From contig NZ_KN196470.1 of NCBI RefSeq assembly GCF_000761445.1, positions 1,100,823-1,164,822 of the forward strand: a stretch of DNA of 64,000 bases. The letters are read 5' to 3'. This stretch comes from Oleiagrimonas soli. Lineage in GTDB: Bacteria > Pseudomonadota > Gammaproteobacteria > Xanthomonadales > Rhodanobacteraceae. A program made the translations under genes and the position numbers. Below are positions 9,441-17,609 of the stretch, one piece after another (within the stretch, counting starts at the first letter, position 1; every line of letters begins with the position of its first letter). The notes under the pieces are model-generated. The model searched no databases. It saw only the letters and a program-made list of their open reading frames with translations, and was not told the DNA's origin.

Positions 9441-10681
9441 ATGCCATGCCTGCCACGCCCCCGCTGCTCGACCCCGCCGTCGTCCGCCCCGACTTCCCGG
9501 TGCTCGCGCGCGAGGTGCACGGCAAGCCGCTGGTGTACCTGGACAGCGCCAACACCGGGCAGAAGCCGCGTGCGGTGATCGAGGCGGTCGACGCCTACTA
9601 CAGTCAATACAACGCCAACGTGGCGCGCGCCGTGCACGCGCTCGGCGAAGAGGCCACGACGGCCTACGAGGGCGCGCGCGACACGCTGGCGAAGTTCCTC
9701 GGCGCCAACAGCCGCGACGAGCTGGTGTTCACGTCCGGCACCACGCACGCGATCAACCTGGTGGCCTACAGCTACGCGCTGCCGCGCCTGCAGCCGGGCG
9801 ACAGCATCCTGGTCACGACGATGGAGCACCACGCCAACATCGTGCCGTGGCAGCTGGTCTGCGAGCGCACGGGCGCGACGCTGAAGGTGGCGCCGATCAA
9901 CGAAGCCGGCGAGCTTCTCGTCGAGCGGTTCGTCGAGCTGCTGACGCCGGACGTGAAGCTGGCGGCGTTCACCCACGTCTCCAACGTATTGGGCACCATC
10001 AATCCGGTGCGCGAACTGGCCAAGGCCTGTCGCGAGCGCGGCATCGCCTCGCTGATCGACGGCTCGCAGGCCGCGCCGCATCTGCCGCTGGACGTGAAGT
10101 CCATCGGCTGCGACTTCTACGCCGTCACCGGTCACAAGATGGCCGGTCCGACCGGCACCGGCGTGCTGTGGGCGCGAGCGGAGCATCTCGAAGCCATGCC
10201 GCCGTTCTTCGGCGGCGGCGACATGATCCGCAAGGTGCGCTTCTCGGGCACCGTGTTTGCCGACCCGCCGCACAAGTTCGAGGCCGGCACGCCCAACATC
10301 GCCGGTTTCATCGGTCTGGGCGCGGCGGCGGAGTACCTGTCCGGACTCGGCATGGCGCGCATCGACGCCACCGAGCACGCACTGCTCGAATACGCCACCG
10401 ACGCGCTGAAGCAGGTGCCGGGCCTGCGCATCTTCGGCGAGGCCGCGCACAAGGCGGCGGTGATTTCGTTCCTGATCGATGGCGTGCAGTCGCACGATAT
10501 GGCGACCATGCTCGACCTCGAAGGCGTGGCGGTACGCTCGGGGCATCACTGCGCGCATCCGCTGATGGACTTCTACGGCGTGCCGGCCACGGCGCGCGCC
10601 TCGATGGCGTTCTACAACACCCGCGAGGAGATCGACCGCTTCGTCGAGGCCCTGACGAAAGTGCGCAAGCTGCTGGCCTGA
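9437..10681 (+). CDS. sufS: Cysteine desulfurase SufS
   Basis: A 414-residue PLP enzyme that removes sulfur from cysteine as a persulfide and feeds the Suf scaffold. The PLP lysine is Lys234 (AVTGHKMAGPTGTGVLW) and the sulfur-accepting Cys372 lies in RSGHHCAHPLMDFY, the type II (SufS/CsdA) arrangement. Family landmarks include YLDSANTGQKP and TSGTTHAINLVA. No sufE or sufU partner gene follows, so the sulfur acceptor must be encoded elsewhere. Confidence 0.97.
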   Translation: MNAMPATPPLLDPAVVRPDFPVLAREVHGKPLVYLDSANTGQKPRAVIEAVDAYYSQYNANVARAVHALGEEATTAYEGARDTLAKFLGANSRDELVFTSGTTHAINLVAYSYALPRLQPGDSILVTTMEHHANIVPWQLVCERTGATLKVAPINEAGELLVERFVELLTPDVKLAAFTHVSNVLGTINPVRELAKACRERGIASLIDGSQAAPHLPLDVKSIGCDFYAVTGHKMAGPTGTGVLWARAEHLEAMPPFFGGGDMIRKVRFSGTVFADPPHKFEAGTPNIAGFIGLGAAAEYLSGLGMARIDATEHALLEYATDALKQVPGLRIFGEAAHKAAVISFLIDGVQSHDMATMLDLEGVAVRSGHHCAHPLMDFYGVPATARASMAFYNTREEIDRFVEALTKVRKLLA

Positions 10682-10840
10682 GCATCGATCCGGTCCCCCG
10701 GGCTTGGGGTATGCTCTGAAGCTCGAAAGCCGGCCGGAAGCACGCAGCCCAGGGATGCGGGCGTTACCGATCACCGGCGCGTCGTCCAGTGGCCGGTCTG
10801 CGTGACGCTGGGAACGGTACGCGCCTCCGCGGGGAAGCCC

Positions 10841-12625
10841 ATGAAATCGCGTCGTCAGTTCCTTACCCGTCTGCCCATTGGCGTGCTCGGCGCCTTCGCG
10901 GCGCTCAAGCTCAAGGCCCAGGCCGCGCAGGACGTGCCCGGCACGGCGCCGGCTTTCAATACCGGCGCGGGCACGGGTCCGCAGGTGACCGAGCTGACTT
11001 TCGCCGAGGCCGAGAAGCTGGTGCAGGTGCGCATGAGCGCGGCCCAGCGCGAGCAGGCGGCATCCAGTTGGCGCACCGCGATGGCGGGCGTGCTGGAGCG
11101 ACGCACCGGTCCCAACAAGGTAACGCTCGAAGACGATCTGGCGCCGGCTACGGTGTGGAACCCGCAGTTGCCCGGTCACGCGGTCGGGCCGTCCGTGGAC
11201 CGTTTTCGTCCGGCCGCCGTCGATGCCGGTCCGCTGCCCGCGCACGACGCGGACATCGCGTTCGCCTCGGTCGGTCGGCTGGGGCAGTGGATTCGCAGCG
11301 GCAAGCTCACTTCCGAACGCCTGACCAGAATCTACATCGCCCGCATCAAGCGCTTCGATCCGAAGCTGCGCTGCGTCATCACGCTGCTGGAAGAACACGC
11401 GCTGAAGCAGGCGCGCCGCGCCGATCGCGAGATTGCCGCCGGTCGCTACCGCGGTCCGCTGCACGGTATCCCGTGGGGAGGCAAGGACCTGCTCGACACC
11501 GCCGGCATCCGCACCACCTACGGCGCCGAGCCGTTCCGCGACCGTGTCCCGACGGAGGACGCGGCGGTGGTGAAGCGTCTCGACGAAGCCGGCGCCGTGT
11601 TGCTGGCAAAGCTGAGCATGGGCGCGCTGGCGCTCAACGACATCTGGTTCGGCGGCCAGACCATGAATCCGTGGCTGCCCGAGGAGGGCTCCGGCGGCTC
11701 CAGCGCCGGGCCCGGTTCGGCCACGGCGGCTGGTCTGGTGGCGTTCGCGATCGGCAGCGAAACGCAGGGCAGCATCATCGATCCGGCCATGCGCTGCGGC
11801 GTCACCGGTCTGCGTCCGACCTTCGGCCGCGTGCCGCGCACGGGGGCGATGACGTTGTGCTGGACCATGGACAAGCTCGGCCCGCTGACGCGCTCGGTCG
11901 ACGACACCATGCTGGTGCTGCACGCGCTGTCCGGTCCCGATGCCGGAGACGTGTACAGCCTGCCCAGCCGGCTCGACTACGACGCGGGCGCGACGGTGAA
12001 GGGGCTGAAGGTCGGTTATTTCCCCGATTGGATGAAGCAGGCCACCGACGCCGACCGCGCCGCGCTGCAGACGCTGCGCGAACTCGGTCTTGAGGCGACG
12101 CCGGTCGCGCTGCCGGATTGGCCCTACGACTCGCTCAACCTGCTGCTGTTCGCCGAAGCCGCGGCTGCATTCGAGGAACTGACGCTCAGCGGCGAGGACG
12201 CCAAGCTCACCGTGCAGACGTCCGACGCCTGGCCCAACCTGTTCCGCGAATCGCGTTTCCTGTCGGCCGTGGATTACGTGCAGGCCGATCGTCTGCGGCG
12301 CAAGGTGGCGCAGGCGATGGCCACGCTGATGGCCGACGTCGATCTGCTATTGGTGCCGTCGTTGCGCGACGAGATGCTGGTGATCGGCAACATGACCGGG
12401 CAGCCGTCGCTGACGCTGCGCACGGGTTTCGTGCACGTGAAGCAGGCGCGCAGCGACTGGGCGCCCGATCCGGCGCATCCGCTGCCGCGCTTCGATCCGC
12501 CGCGACGGGTGCCGTACGGCGTGACCCTGGTCGGTCGCCTGTTCGAGGAAGGCACCATCGCCCGCGTCGGCCTGGCCATGGAGCGCAAGCTGAAGGTGGC
12601 CCACGAGCGTCCGCCCGGCTTCTGA
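10841..12625 (+). CDS. Exported amidase-signature family protein (Tat signal)
   Basis: A 594-residue GatA-like amidase. The N-terminus MKSRRQFLTRLPIGVLGAFA is a twin-arginine signal (SRRQFL followed by a hydrophobic segment), so the protein is likely exported folded. The Ser-cisSer-Lys catalytic set is visible: Lys in HGIPWGGKDLLDTAG, Ser in EGSGGSSAGPGSA, and the nucleophile in SETQGSIIDPA. The family hydrolyses a wide range of amides and the substrate cannot be told. The first ~140 residues precede the amidase core and are poorly conserved-looking. The ATG at 10841 gives the Tat motif. It lies 159 bp after sufS and probably has its own promoter. Confidence 0.88.
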   Translation: MKSRRQFLTRLPIGVLGAFAALKLKAQAAQDVPGTAPAFNTGAGTGPQVTELTFAEAEKLVQVRMSAAQREQAASSWRTAMAGVLERRTGPNKVTLEDDLAPATVWNPQLPGHAVGPSVDRFRPAAVDAGPLPAHDADIAFASVGRLGQWIRSGKLTSERLTRIYIARIKRFDPKLRCVITLLEEHALKQARRADREIAAGRYRGPLHGIPWGGKDLLDTAGIRTTYGAEPFRDRVPTEDAAVVKRLDEAGAVLLAKLSMGALALNDIWFGGQTMNPWLPEEGSGGSSAGPGSATAAGLVAFAIGSETQGSIIDPAMRCGVTGLRPTFGRVPRTGAMTLCWTMDKLGPLTRSVDDTMLVLHALSGPDAGDVYSLPSRLDYDAGATVKGLKVGYFPDWMKQATDADRAALQTLRELGLEATPVALPDWPYDSLNLLLFAEAAAAFEELTLSGEDAKLTVQTSDAWPNLFRESRFLSAVDYVQADRLRRKVAQAMATLMADVDLLLVPSLRDEMLVIGNMTGQPSLTLRTGFVHVKQARSDWAPDPAHPLPRFDPPRRVPYGVTLVGRLFEEGTIARVGLAMERKLKVAHERPPGF

Positions 12626-12631
12626 CCGGCG

Positions 12632-12664
12632 GCGTCCGCATGGCCGATCCGGCCGCGCGGACGC
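12632..12664 (+). terminator. Composite hairpin after the amidase gene
   Basis: GCGTCCGC (12632-12639) pairs perfectly with GCGGACGC (12657-12664) around an inner GGCCG/CGGCC stem. It follows the amidase stop by 6 bp and ends 4 bp before the next start. There is no T-run, so termination is uncertain. Confidence 0.4.
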
Positions 12665-12668
12665 TATC

Positions 12669-13229
12669 ATGGCAAGCATGACGAATCCGACATCCCTAGC
12701 CTTTCGCGCGGCGGTGCGCGAGGACATTCCCGCCATCGTGACGCTGGTCGAATCGGCCTACCGCGGCGACGCCAGTCGCGTCGGCTGGACCACCGAGGCG
12801 GACCTGCTCGACGGCCAGCGCATCGACCCCGAAGGCGTGATCGCGGACATCGAGCGCGACGCCAGCCAGGTGCTGCTGGCCGAACAGGACGGCGTGCTGC
12901 TGGCCTGCTGCCACATCGAGCGCAAGGGTGATTTTGGCTACTTCGGCATGTTCGCCGTGCAGCCGGGACGCCAGGGCGGCGGGCTCGGGCGCGCGGTGCT
13001 GGCCGAGGCCGAGCGACGCCTGCAGACGGACATGGGCTGCCGCGAAGTGCGCATGACCGTGATCGACGTGCGCGACGACCTGATCGCCTGGTACGAACGC
13101 CGCGGTTACCGCCGCACCGGCGAGTACGCACCGTTCCCCTATGGCGACGAGCGCTTCGGCATTCCCAAGCGCGAGGATCTGCGCTTCGAGTGGCTGCGCA
13201 AGCCGCTGACGACGGAGCACGCCGCATGA
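12669..13229 (+). CDS. GNAT family N-acetyltransferase
   Basis: A 186-residue cytosolic GNAT. It has an N-terminal strand-helix start (FRAAVREDIPAIVTLVESAY), the acetyl-CoA loop in VQPGRQGGGLGRAVL (the Q/R-x-x-G-x-G/A type) and a C-terminal YERRGYRRTGEYAPF. The acceptor is unknown. Met4 (12678) is an equally good start. The stop overlaps the following Rieske gene (ATGA), suggesting a two-gene unit following the suf genes. Confidence 0.85.
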   Translation: MASMTNPTSLAFRAAVREDIPAIVTLVESAYRGDASRVGWTTEADLLDGQRIDPEGVIADIERDASQVLLAEQDGVLLACCHIERKGDFGYFGMFAVQPGRQGGGLGRAVLAEAERRLQTDMGCREVRMTVIDVRDDLIAWYERRGYRRTGEYAPFPYGDERFGIPKREDLRFEWLRKPLTTEHAA

Positions 13230-13546
13230 GCGACTGGATCGAGATCGGCCCCAGCGGCGAACTGCTGCCGGGCGAGTTCAAGGTGGTCTGGGACGGCGAC
13301 ACGCCCATCGCGGTGTACAACATCGACGGCGATTTCTACGCGGTCGAGGACACCTGCACGCACGACGGCGGCGATCTCGCCGGCGGCGAGGTGCACGGCT
13401 TCGAGGTCGAATGTCCGCGCCACGGCGCGCGTTTCGACGTGCGCTCGGGCCGGCCGACCTGCCCGCCCGCCTACGAGCCGATCGCCTGCTTTCCGGTGAA
13501 GCAGGAAAACGGTGTGCTGTGGACGCGCGACGACCGCTTCGATTGA
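13226..13546 (+). CDS. Rieske-type [2Fe-2S] ferredoxin
   Basis: A 106-residue soluble Rieske protein. The two ligand motifs are Cys44-Thr-His46 (VEDTCTHDGGDL) and Cys63-Pro-Arg-His66 (VECPRHGARFD), giving the Cys2His2 cluster. The size and lack of a membrane anchor fit the ferredoxin component class of ring-hydroxylating dioxygenases, but no oxygenase lies nearby. In related bacteria such a gene is often seen beside suf genes, so a role in Fe-S biogenesis or as a client is plausible. It overlaps the upstream GNAT gene by ATGA. Confidence 0.9.
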   Translation: MSDWIEIGPSGELLPGEFKVVWDGDTPIAVYNIDGDFYAVEDTCTHDGGDLAGGEVHGFEVECPRHGARFDVRSGRPTCPPAYEPIACFPVKQENGVLWTRDDRFD

Positions 13547-13548
13547 AG

Positions 13549-13776
13549 CTCGCCGCGCGGGTCTGATGACCGGCCATCGGCGACGGCTGGCGAGGCGCAT
13601 GGCAAAGGAGCCATGCGTACGGAGGTTCCGGCTTGCCAAGGCGCGGCGCTTTCTCACGCGCTGCAGCAGGTTCGCCTGAAGTCCGCCTGAGCGGACTCGT
13701 GGGGCGGATGCCACCGGAAAGGGCGCCGAAAGAATGCGGTTCTAGGCTGAAAGCCTGACGAACAGCCCGGAACCGC
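13549..13776 (+). ncRNA. Highly structured non-coding leader, candidate riboswitch or sRNA
   Basis: This 230-bp gap ahead of the phosphatase/aminotransferase pair holds at least four strong inverted repeats: CTCGCC/GGCGAG (13549-13554 with 13589-13594) enclosing smaller stems; CGCATGGC-AAAGGA-GCCATGCG (13596-13617); AGTCCGC-CTGA-GCGGACT (13680-13697); and GCGGTTC/GAACCGC (13736-13742 with 13770-13776), enclosing AGGC-TGAA-GCCT. The last stem ends 4 bp before the TTG start, so it could gate translation. Loops AAAGGA and GGAT (within GGCGGATGCC, 13713-13722) expose GGA, the CsrA/RsmA-binding type. I could not match it to any riboswitch class I know. It may also be a free-standing small RNA. Confidence 0.45.
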
Positions 13777-13780
13777 TGCC

Positions 13781-14470
13781 TTGCACGACTGGACCATTCT
13801 TTGTGACTTCGACGGCACCATCGCCCTCGACGACGTCACCGATGCGCTGCTGAGCCGTTTCGCGCTTCCCGAGTGGGAGGCGATCGAAGCGCGCTGGCGC
13901 GACGGCGCGATCGGTTCGCGCGAGTGCATGACGGCGCAGGTGGCGTTGATCGACGCCTCGCTGGACGAGGTCGATGCCGTGCTCGACGCGTTGCCGATCG
14001 ATCCCGCGTTCCCCGGTTTCGTGGCCGAGGCCCGTCGCCAGGGCATGCCGGTGCAGATCGTCAGCGACGGTCTCGACTACGCGATCCGCCGCATCCTCGC
14101 GCGGCACGGGCTGAGCGATCTGCCGATCCGCGCCAACCGCCTGCTGCACGATGGCACCCGCGGTTGGCAGTTGGCTTCGCCGCATGCCGACGCGGCCTGC
14201 GGCGAAGCCAGCGGTACCTGCAAGTGCGCGATTGCGCGCGGCCACGACCGCGTGCTGATGATCGGCGACGGCCTGTCGGATTTCTGCGTGTCCGGCGTGG
14301 CCGACTTCGTGTTCGCCAAGAAGAAACTGATCACCCATTGCCGCCGCGCGGGCATCCCGCACCGGCCCATCGTCGATTTCTCCGATGCGTGCGCGTTGCT
14401 CGACACGCTGCCCGAGCTGGTCGGCGACACCCTCCCCGAACTCTTCCCCCTGCGAGTCCATCTGGCATGA
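13781..14470 (+). CDS. HAD-family phosphatase (MtnX/phosphoserine phosphatase-like)
   Basis: A 229-residue HAD hydrolase of the MtnX-like subgroup. Motif I is DFDGTIALDD (nucleophile Asp9), motif II lies in VQIVSDGLDYAI, and motif IV is MIGDGLSDFCVSGVADFVFA. Cys residues near 150 (CGEASGTCKC) are unusual. It starts with TTG, has no clear Shine-Dalgarno because the upstream bases form a hairpin, and overlaps the aminotransferase by ATGA. The pair probably works in sequence on a phosphorylated intermediate, but there are no methionine-salvage genes nearby, so MtnX function should not be assumed. Confidence 0.8.
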   Translation: MHDWTILCDFDGTIALDDVTDALLSRFALPEWEAIEARWRDGAIGSRECMTAQVALIDASLDEVDAVLDALPIDPAFPGFVAEARRQGMPVQIVSDGLDYAIRRILARHGLSDLPIRANRLLHDGTRGWQLASPHADAACGEASGTCKCAIARGHDRVLMIGDGLSDFCVSGVADFVFAKKKLITHCRRAGIPHRPIVDFSDACALLDTLPELVGDTLPELFPLRVHLA

Positions 14471-15879
14471 ATACCGTTGCAATGCGCGTCCCCGAGATCG
14501 CGCCCGACGCCGACGCGGCCCTGCTGGCCGACGAAGCGAAGTACTGTTCGTTCGGCGACACCGTTCATTACACCGATCCGCCCAAGCTGTTCGAGCGCTG
14601 CGAAGGCAGCTACATGTACGACCCGTCCGGCACGCCGTTCCTGGACCTGCAGATGTGGTACTCGGCGGTCAATTTCGGCTACGCCAACGAGCGCCTGAAC
14701 AACGCCCTGAAGCGCCAGATCGACCACCTGCCGCAGGTCGCCAGCCAGTACCTGCATCGCGAGAAGATCGAGCTGGCCCGCGCCATCGCCGTCGATGCCG
14801 AGCGCAAGTTCGGCCTGCCGGGTCGCGTGCATTTCAACGTCGGCGGTGCGCAGGCGGTCGAGGATTCGCTGAAGATCATCCGCAACTTCAAGAAGGGCAA
14901 GAGCCTGATGTTCGCCTTCGAGGGCGGCTATCACGGCCGTACCCTGGGCGCTTCGGCGATCACCTCCAGCTACCGTTACCGCCGCCGCTACGGCCATTTC
15001 GGCGAGCGCGCGATGTTCCTGCCGTACCCGTATCCGTTCCGTCGCCCGAAGGGCATGGACAAGGAAGAGTACGGCGAGCATCTGGTGGCCGAATTCGCGC
15101 GCCTGTTCGAGACCGAATATCACGGCGTGTGGGACCCCAAGGTCGGCGAGTGCGAGTACGCGGCGTTCTATGTCGAGCCGTTGCAGGGCACGGGCGGCTA
15201 CATCGTCCCGCCGATGAACTACTTCAAGGGTCTGAAGAAGGTGCTCGATCAGTACGGCGTGCTGATGGTCACCGACGAGATCCAGATGGGTTTCTTCCGC
15301 ACCGGCAAGCTGTGGTCGATCGAGCATTTCGGCGTGACGCCGGACGTGATCGTGTTCGGCAAGGCGCTGACCAACGGTCTGAACCCGCTGTCCGGCCTGT
15401 GGGCGCGCGAGGAACTGATCAACCCGACCGTGTTCCCGCCGGGTTCCACGCACTCGACCTTCAACGCCAATCCGCTGGGCACCGCGGTCGGCCTGGAGGC
15501 GATGAAGATGATGCACGAGACCGATTACGAAGCCATGGTCATGGCCAAGGGCGCGCACTTCCTCGAGGGTCTGAAGGACCTGCAGAAGCGCCACAAGGAA
15601 ATCGGCGACGTCGACGGTCTGGGCCTGGCGCTGCGCGCCGAGATCTGCACCGAGGACGGCTTCACGCCGAACAAGGCGCTGGTCGATCGCATGGTCGACA
15701 TCGGCCTGGCCGGCGACCTGGAGCACAACGGCAAGAAGATCGGTCTGGTGCTCGACATCGGCGGCTACTACAAGAACGTCATCACGCTGGCGCCGTCGTT
15801 GCACATCACCACCGAGGAGATCGACCTCGGCATCGCGCTGCTGGATCAGCTGCTGACCAAGGCCAAGCGCGCTGCCTGA
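14467..15879 (+). CDS. Class III PLP-dependent aminotransferase
   Basis: A 470-residue fold-type I class III aminotransferase. It has FNVGGAQAVEDSLKIIRNF (PLP phosphate region), FEGGYHGRTLGAS, the cofactor Asp in LMVTDEIQMGFFRTG, the Schiff-base lysine in VIVFGKALTNGLNPLSG and STHSTFNANPLG. The sequence GQAVEDSLK/GGAQ replaces the more common SGSEAVE, so the substrate class is not clear. Coupled to the HAD phosphatase by a 4-bp overlap and followed by a strong terminator, so the two genes plus the structured leader form a complete transcription unit. Confidence 0.88.
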   Translation: MNTVAMRVPEIAPDADAALLADEAKYCSFGDTVHYTDPPKLFERCEGSYMYDPSGTPFLDLQMWYSAVNFGYANERLNNALKRQIDHLPQVASQYLHREKIELARAIAVDAERKFGLPGRVHFNVGGAQAVEDSLKIIRNFKKGKSLMFAFEGGYHGRTLGASAITSSYRYRRRYGHFGERAMFLPYPYPFRRPKGMDKEEYGEHLVAEFARLFETEYHGVWDPKVGECEYAAFYVEPLQGTGGYIVPPMNYFKGLKKVLDQYGVLMVTDEIQMGFFRTGKLWSIEHFGVTPDVIVFGKALTNGLNPLSGLWAREELINPTVFPPGSTHSTFNANPLGTAVGLEAMKMMHETDYEAMVMAKGAHFLEGLKDLQKRHKEIGDVDGLGLALRAEICTEDGFTPNKALVDRMVDIGLAGDLEHNGKKIGLVLDIGGYYKNVITLAPSLHITTEEIDLGIALLDQLLTKAKRAA

Positions 15880-15919
15880 GCGCGCTCGGTGCAAGGCATG
15901 ATGGGGGAATCCGCTAGTC

Positions 15920-15945
15920 AGCCCCGGCGTTCGCGCCGGGGCTTT
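15920..15945 (+). terminator. Rho-independent terminator with TTCG tetraloop
   Basis: AGCCCCGGCG (15920-15929), TTCG loop, CGCCGGGGCT (15934-15943), then TTT. The 10-bp perfect GC stem with a TTCG tetraloop lies 40 bp after the aminotransferase stop and also faces the end of the convergent ketoacyl synthase gene. Confidence 0.85.
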
Positions 15946-15969
15946 GCCATGGGCGACGAAACCGCAGGT

Positions 15970-17190
15970 TCAGTCTTCGCAGCGGCGCAGCGCCAGTACG
16001 GCGTTGAGGCCGCCGAAGGCGAACGAGTTGGACAGCACGGCGTCCACGCGTTGCGTGCGCGCCGTGTTGGGAATGTAGTCCAGGTCGCAGGCGGGATCGG
16101 CGTCGATGAAGTTCGCCGTGGGCGGCAGGATGTCTTCGCGCAGTGCGCCGATGGCCGCAATCAACTCCAGCGCGCCGGCGGCGCCGAGCGCGTGGCCGTG
16201 CACGCCCTTGGTCGAGGACACGGCGAGACGATCGGCATGCGTGCCGAAGACCTGGCGGATGGCGCGTGTCTCGGTCGGATCGTTGGCCGGCGTCGCGGTG
16301 CCGTGGGCGTTGATGTAGCCGACTTGTTCCGGCGCCAGACCGGCGTCGTCGAGTGCGGCACGGATGGCTTGCGCCGCGCCGTCCGCGGAGGGCGCGACGA
16401 TGTCGCCAGCGTCCGCGCTCATGCCGAACCCGGCCAGCTCGGCCAGGATCGTTGCGCCACGGGCCCGGGCGTGCTCCAGCGTTTCCAGGACGAATACGCC
16501 GGCGCCTTCGCCCAGCACCATGCCGCGGCGCTGCTTGCAGAACGGGCGGCAGGTGTCGTCGGCGACCACGCGCATGGCTTCCCAGGCCCGCAGGCCGGGC
16601 AGGCTGAAGCACGATTCGGTGCCGCCGACGAGTGCGGCGTCGGCGAGGCCGCTGCGCAGCATGGCGGCGGCCTGGATCACGGCGTGGTTCGAGGACGCGC
16701 AGGCGCTGACCACGCCGAAGGCCGGTCCGGTGACGCCGAATTCGATGCTGAGATGACTGGCGGGCGCGTTCGGCATCATGCGCACGATGGACAGCGGATG
16801 CACGCGCGAAGAGCCTTCGCCGTGAACCTTTCGGGCCTGTTCGTCGCGTGCGATCTCGCCGCCGACGCCGGTGCCGATCACCGTGGCCGTGCGCGCCGCC
16901 AGACCGTTCTTGGTGAAGTCGATGCCGGCGTGGGCAACCGCCTCGCGCGCGGCGACCAGGCACATCTGGCCGGTGCGGTCGAGCAGGCTCAGGCGCGCGC
17001 TGTCGAAATGCGCCTCGGGATCGAAGTCGCGCAGTTGCGCGGCGACCTTGATGCGCATTTGCGCGTCGGGATCGGGCGAGACCAGCGGCGCGATCGCGCT
17101 GCGGCCGTCGCGCATGGCCTGCCAGAGCGGCTCGGCGCCCATGCCACAGGCGCTGATCGCGCCCATGCCGGTGATGACGATACGTCGCAT
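15970..17190 (-). CDS. Beta-ketoacyl-ACP synthase family protein (FabF-like)
   Basis: A 406-residue KAS II-type condensing enzyme. The active-site triad is intact: Cys164 ([13 protein letters not shown]), His296 ([15 protein letters not shown]) and His333 ([17 protein letters not shown]). It starts [13 protein letters not shown]. The gene lies 41 bp downstream of a dedicated acyl carrier protein gene, outside any fab cluster, so it probably makes or extends a specialised acyl chain rather than serving bulk fatty-acid synthesis. Similar stand-alone KAS/ACP pairs occur in aryl polyene, lipopeptide and capsule-type clusters; no ketoreductase or dehydratase is present here. Confidence 0.9.
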   Translation of the reverse strand: MRRIVITGMGAISACGMGAEPLWQAMRDGRSAIAPLVSPDPDAQMRIKVAAQLRDFDPEAHFDSARLSLLDRTGQMCLVAAREAVAHAGIDFTKNGLAARTATVIGTGVGGEIARDEQARKVHGEGSSRVHPLSIVRMMPNAPASHLSIEFGVTGPAFGVVSACASSNHAVIQAAAMLRSGLADAALVGGTESCFSLPGLRAWEAMRVVADDTCRPFCKQRRGMVLGEGAGVFVLETLEHARARGATILAELAGFGMSADAGDIVAPSADGAAQAIRAALDDAGLAPEQVGYINAHGTATPANDPTETRAIRQVFGTHADRLAVSSTKGVHGHALGAAGALELIAAIGALREDILPPTANFIDADPACDLDYIPNTARTQRVDAVLSNSFAFGGLNAVLALRRCED

Positions 17191-17231
17191 GTATGTTTCC
17201 TGTGTGCCGGGGGCGCGGGATGCGGGGTCGA

Positions 17232-17501
17232 TCAGGCCTGCGCGTCCGCGCCGTTCTGCTTGGCGGCCAGCGCTTCCTCGACGGCGTCGACCAGCCCCTT
17301 GGCCGAATCGGCGTCGAAATCGGGATCGCGGTCGGGCATGTTGATGTCGAAGTGCTCTTCGATGTCGAAGATGATCTCGATCGCCTCCAGCGAAGCGATG
17401 TTGAGATCCTTCAGCGTCGACTCGGGTTTGACCTGGTCGACGTCGACTTTGCCGTGTTCGGCGATGATCTTGAAAACCTGCTCTTGTACGGATGCGTTCA
17501 T
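17232..17501 (-). CDS. Acyl carrier protein, non-canonical modification motif
   Basis: An 89-residue ACP: four-helix, acidic, MNASVQEQVFKIIAEHGKVD at the start and EIIFDIEEHFDINMPD in helix II-III. The 4'-phosphopantetheine attachment site reads LNIASLEAIE (Ser37) instead of the usual DSL, so the conserved Asp before Ser is Ala. The Ser itself is present, so it can probably still be modified, but by a phosphopantetheinyl transferase tolerant of this change. It is cotranscribed with the ketoacyl synthase and diverges from the GNAT/FemAB-like gene across 108 bp. Confidence 0.85.
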   Translation of the reverse strand: MNASVQEQVFKIIAEHGKVDVDQVKPESTLKDLNIASLEAIEIIFDIEEHFDINMPDRDPDFDADSAKGLVDAVEEALAAKQNGADAQA

Positions 17502-17609
17502 GTCGGGACTCCGTCGTGGGTCGCCGCGATGCCGAGGCGTACCGGGAGCGGCACGGGCGCGGCATCGGAGCCGTGTGATATCTCGCAATCTAGTTGGCCA
17601 ATCTTGCAC

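Noticed and set aside
13781-14470. Assignment as MtnX of the methionine salvage pathway
   Set aside because: No mtnA, mtnB, mtnC or mtnD genes are nearby and the partner is an aminotransferase of a different class, so only the superfamily is stated.
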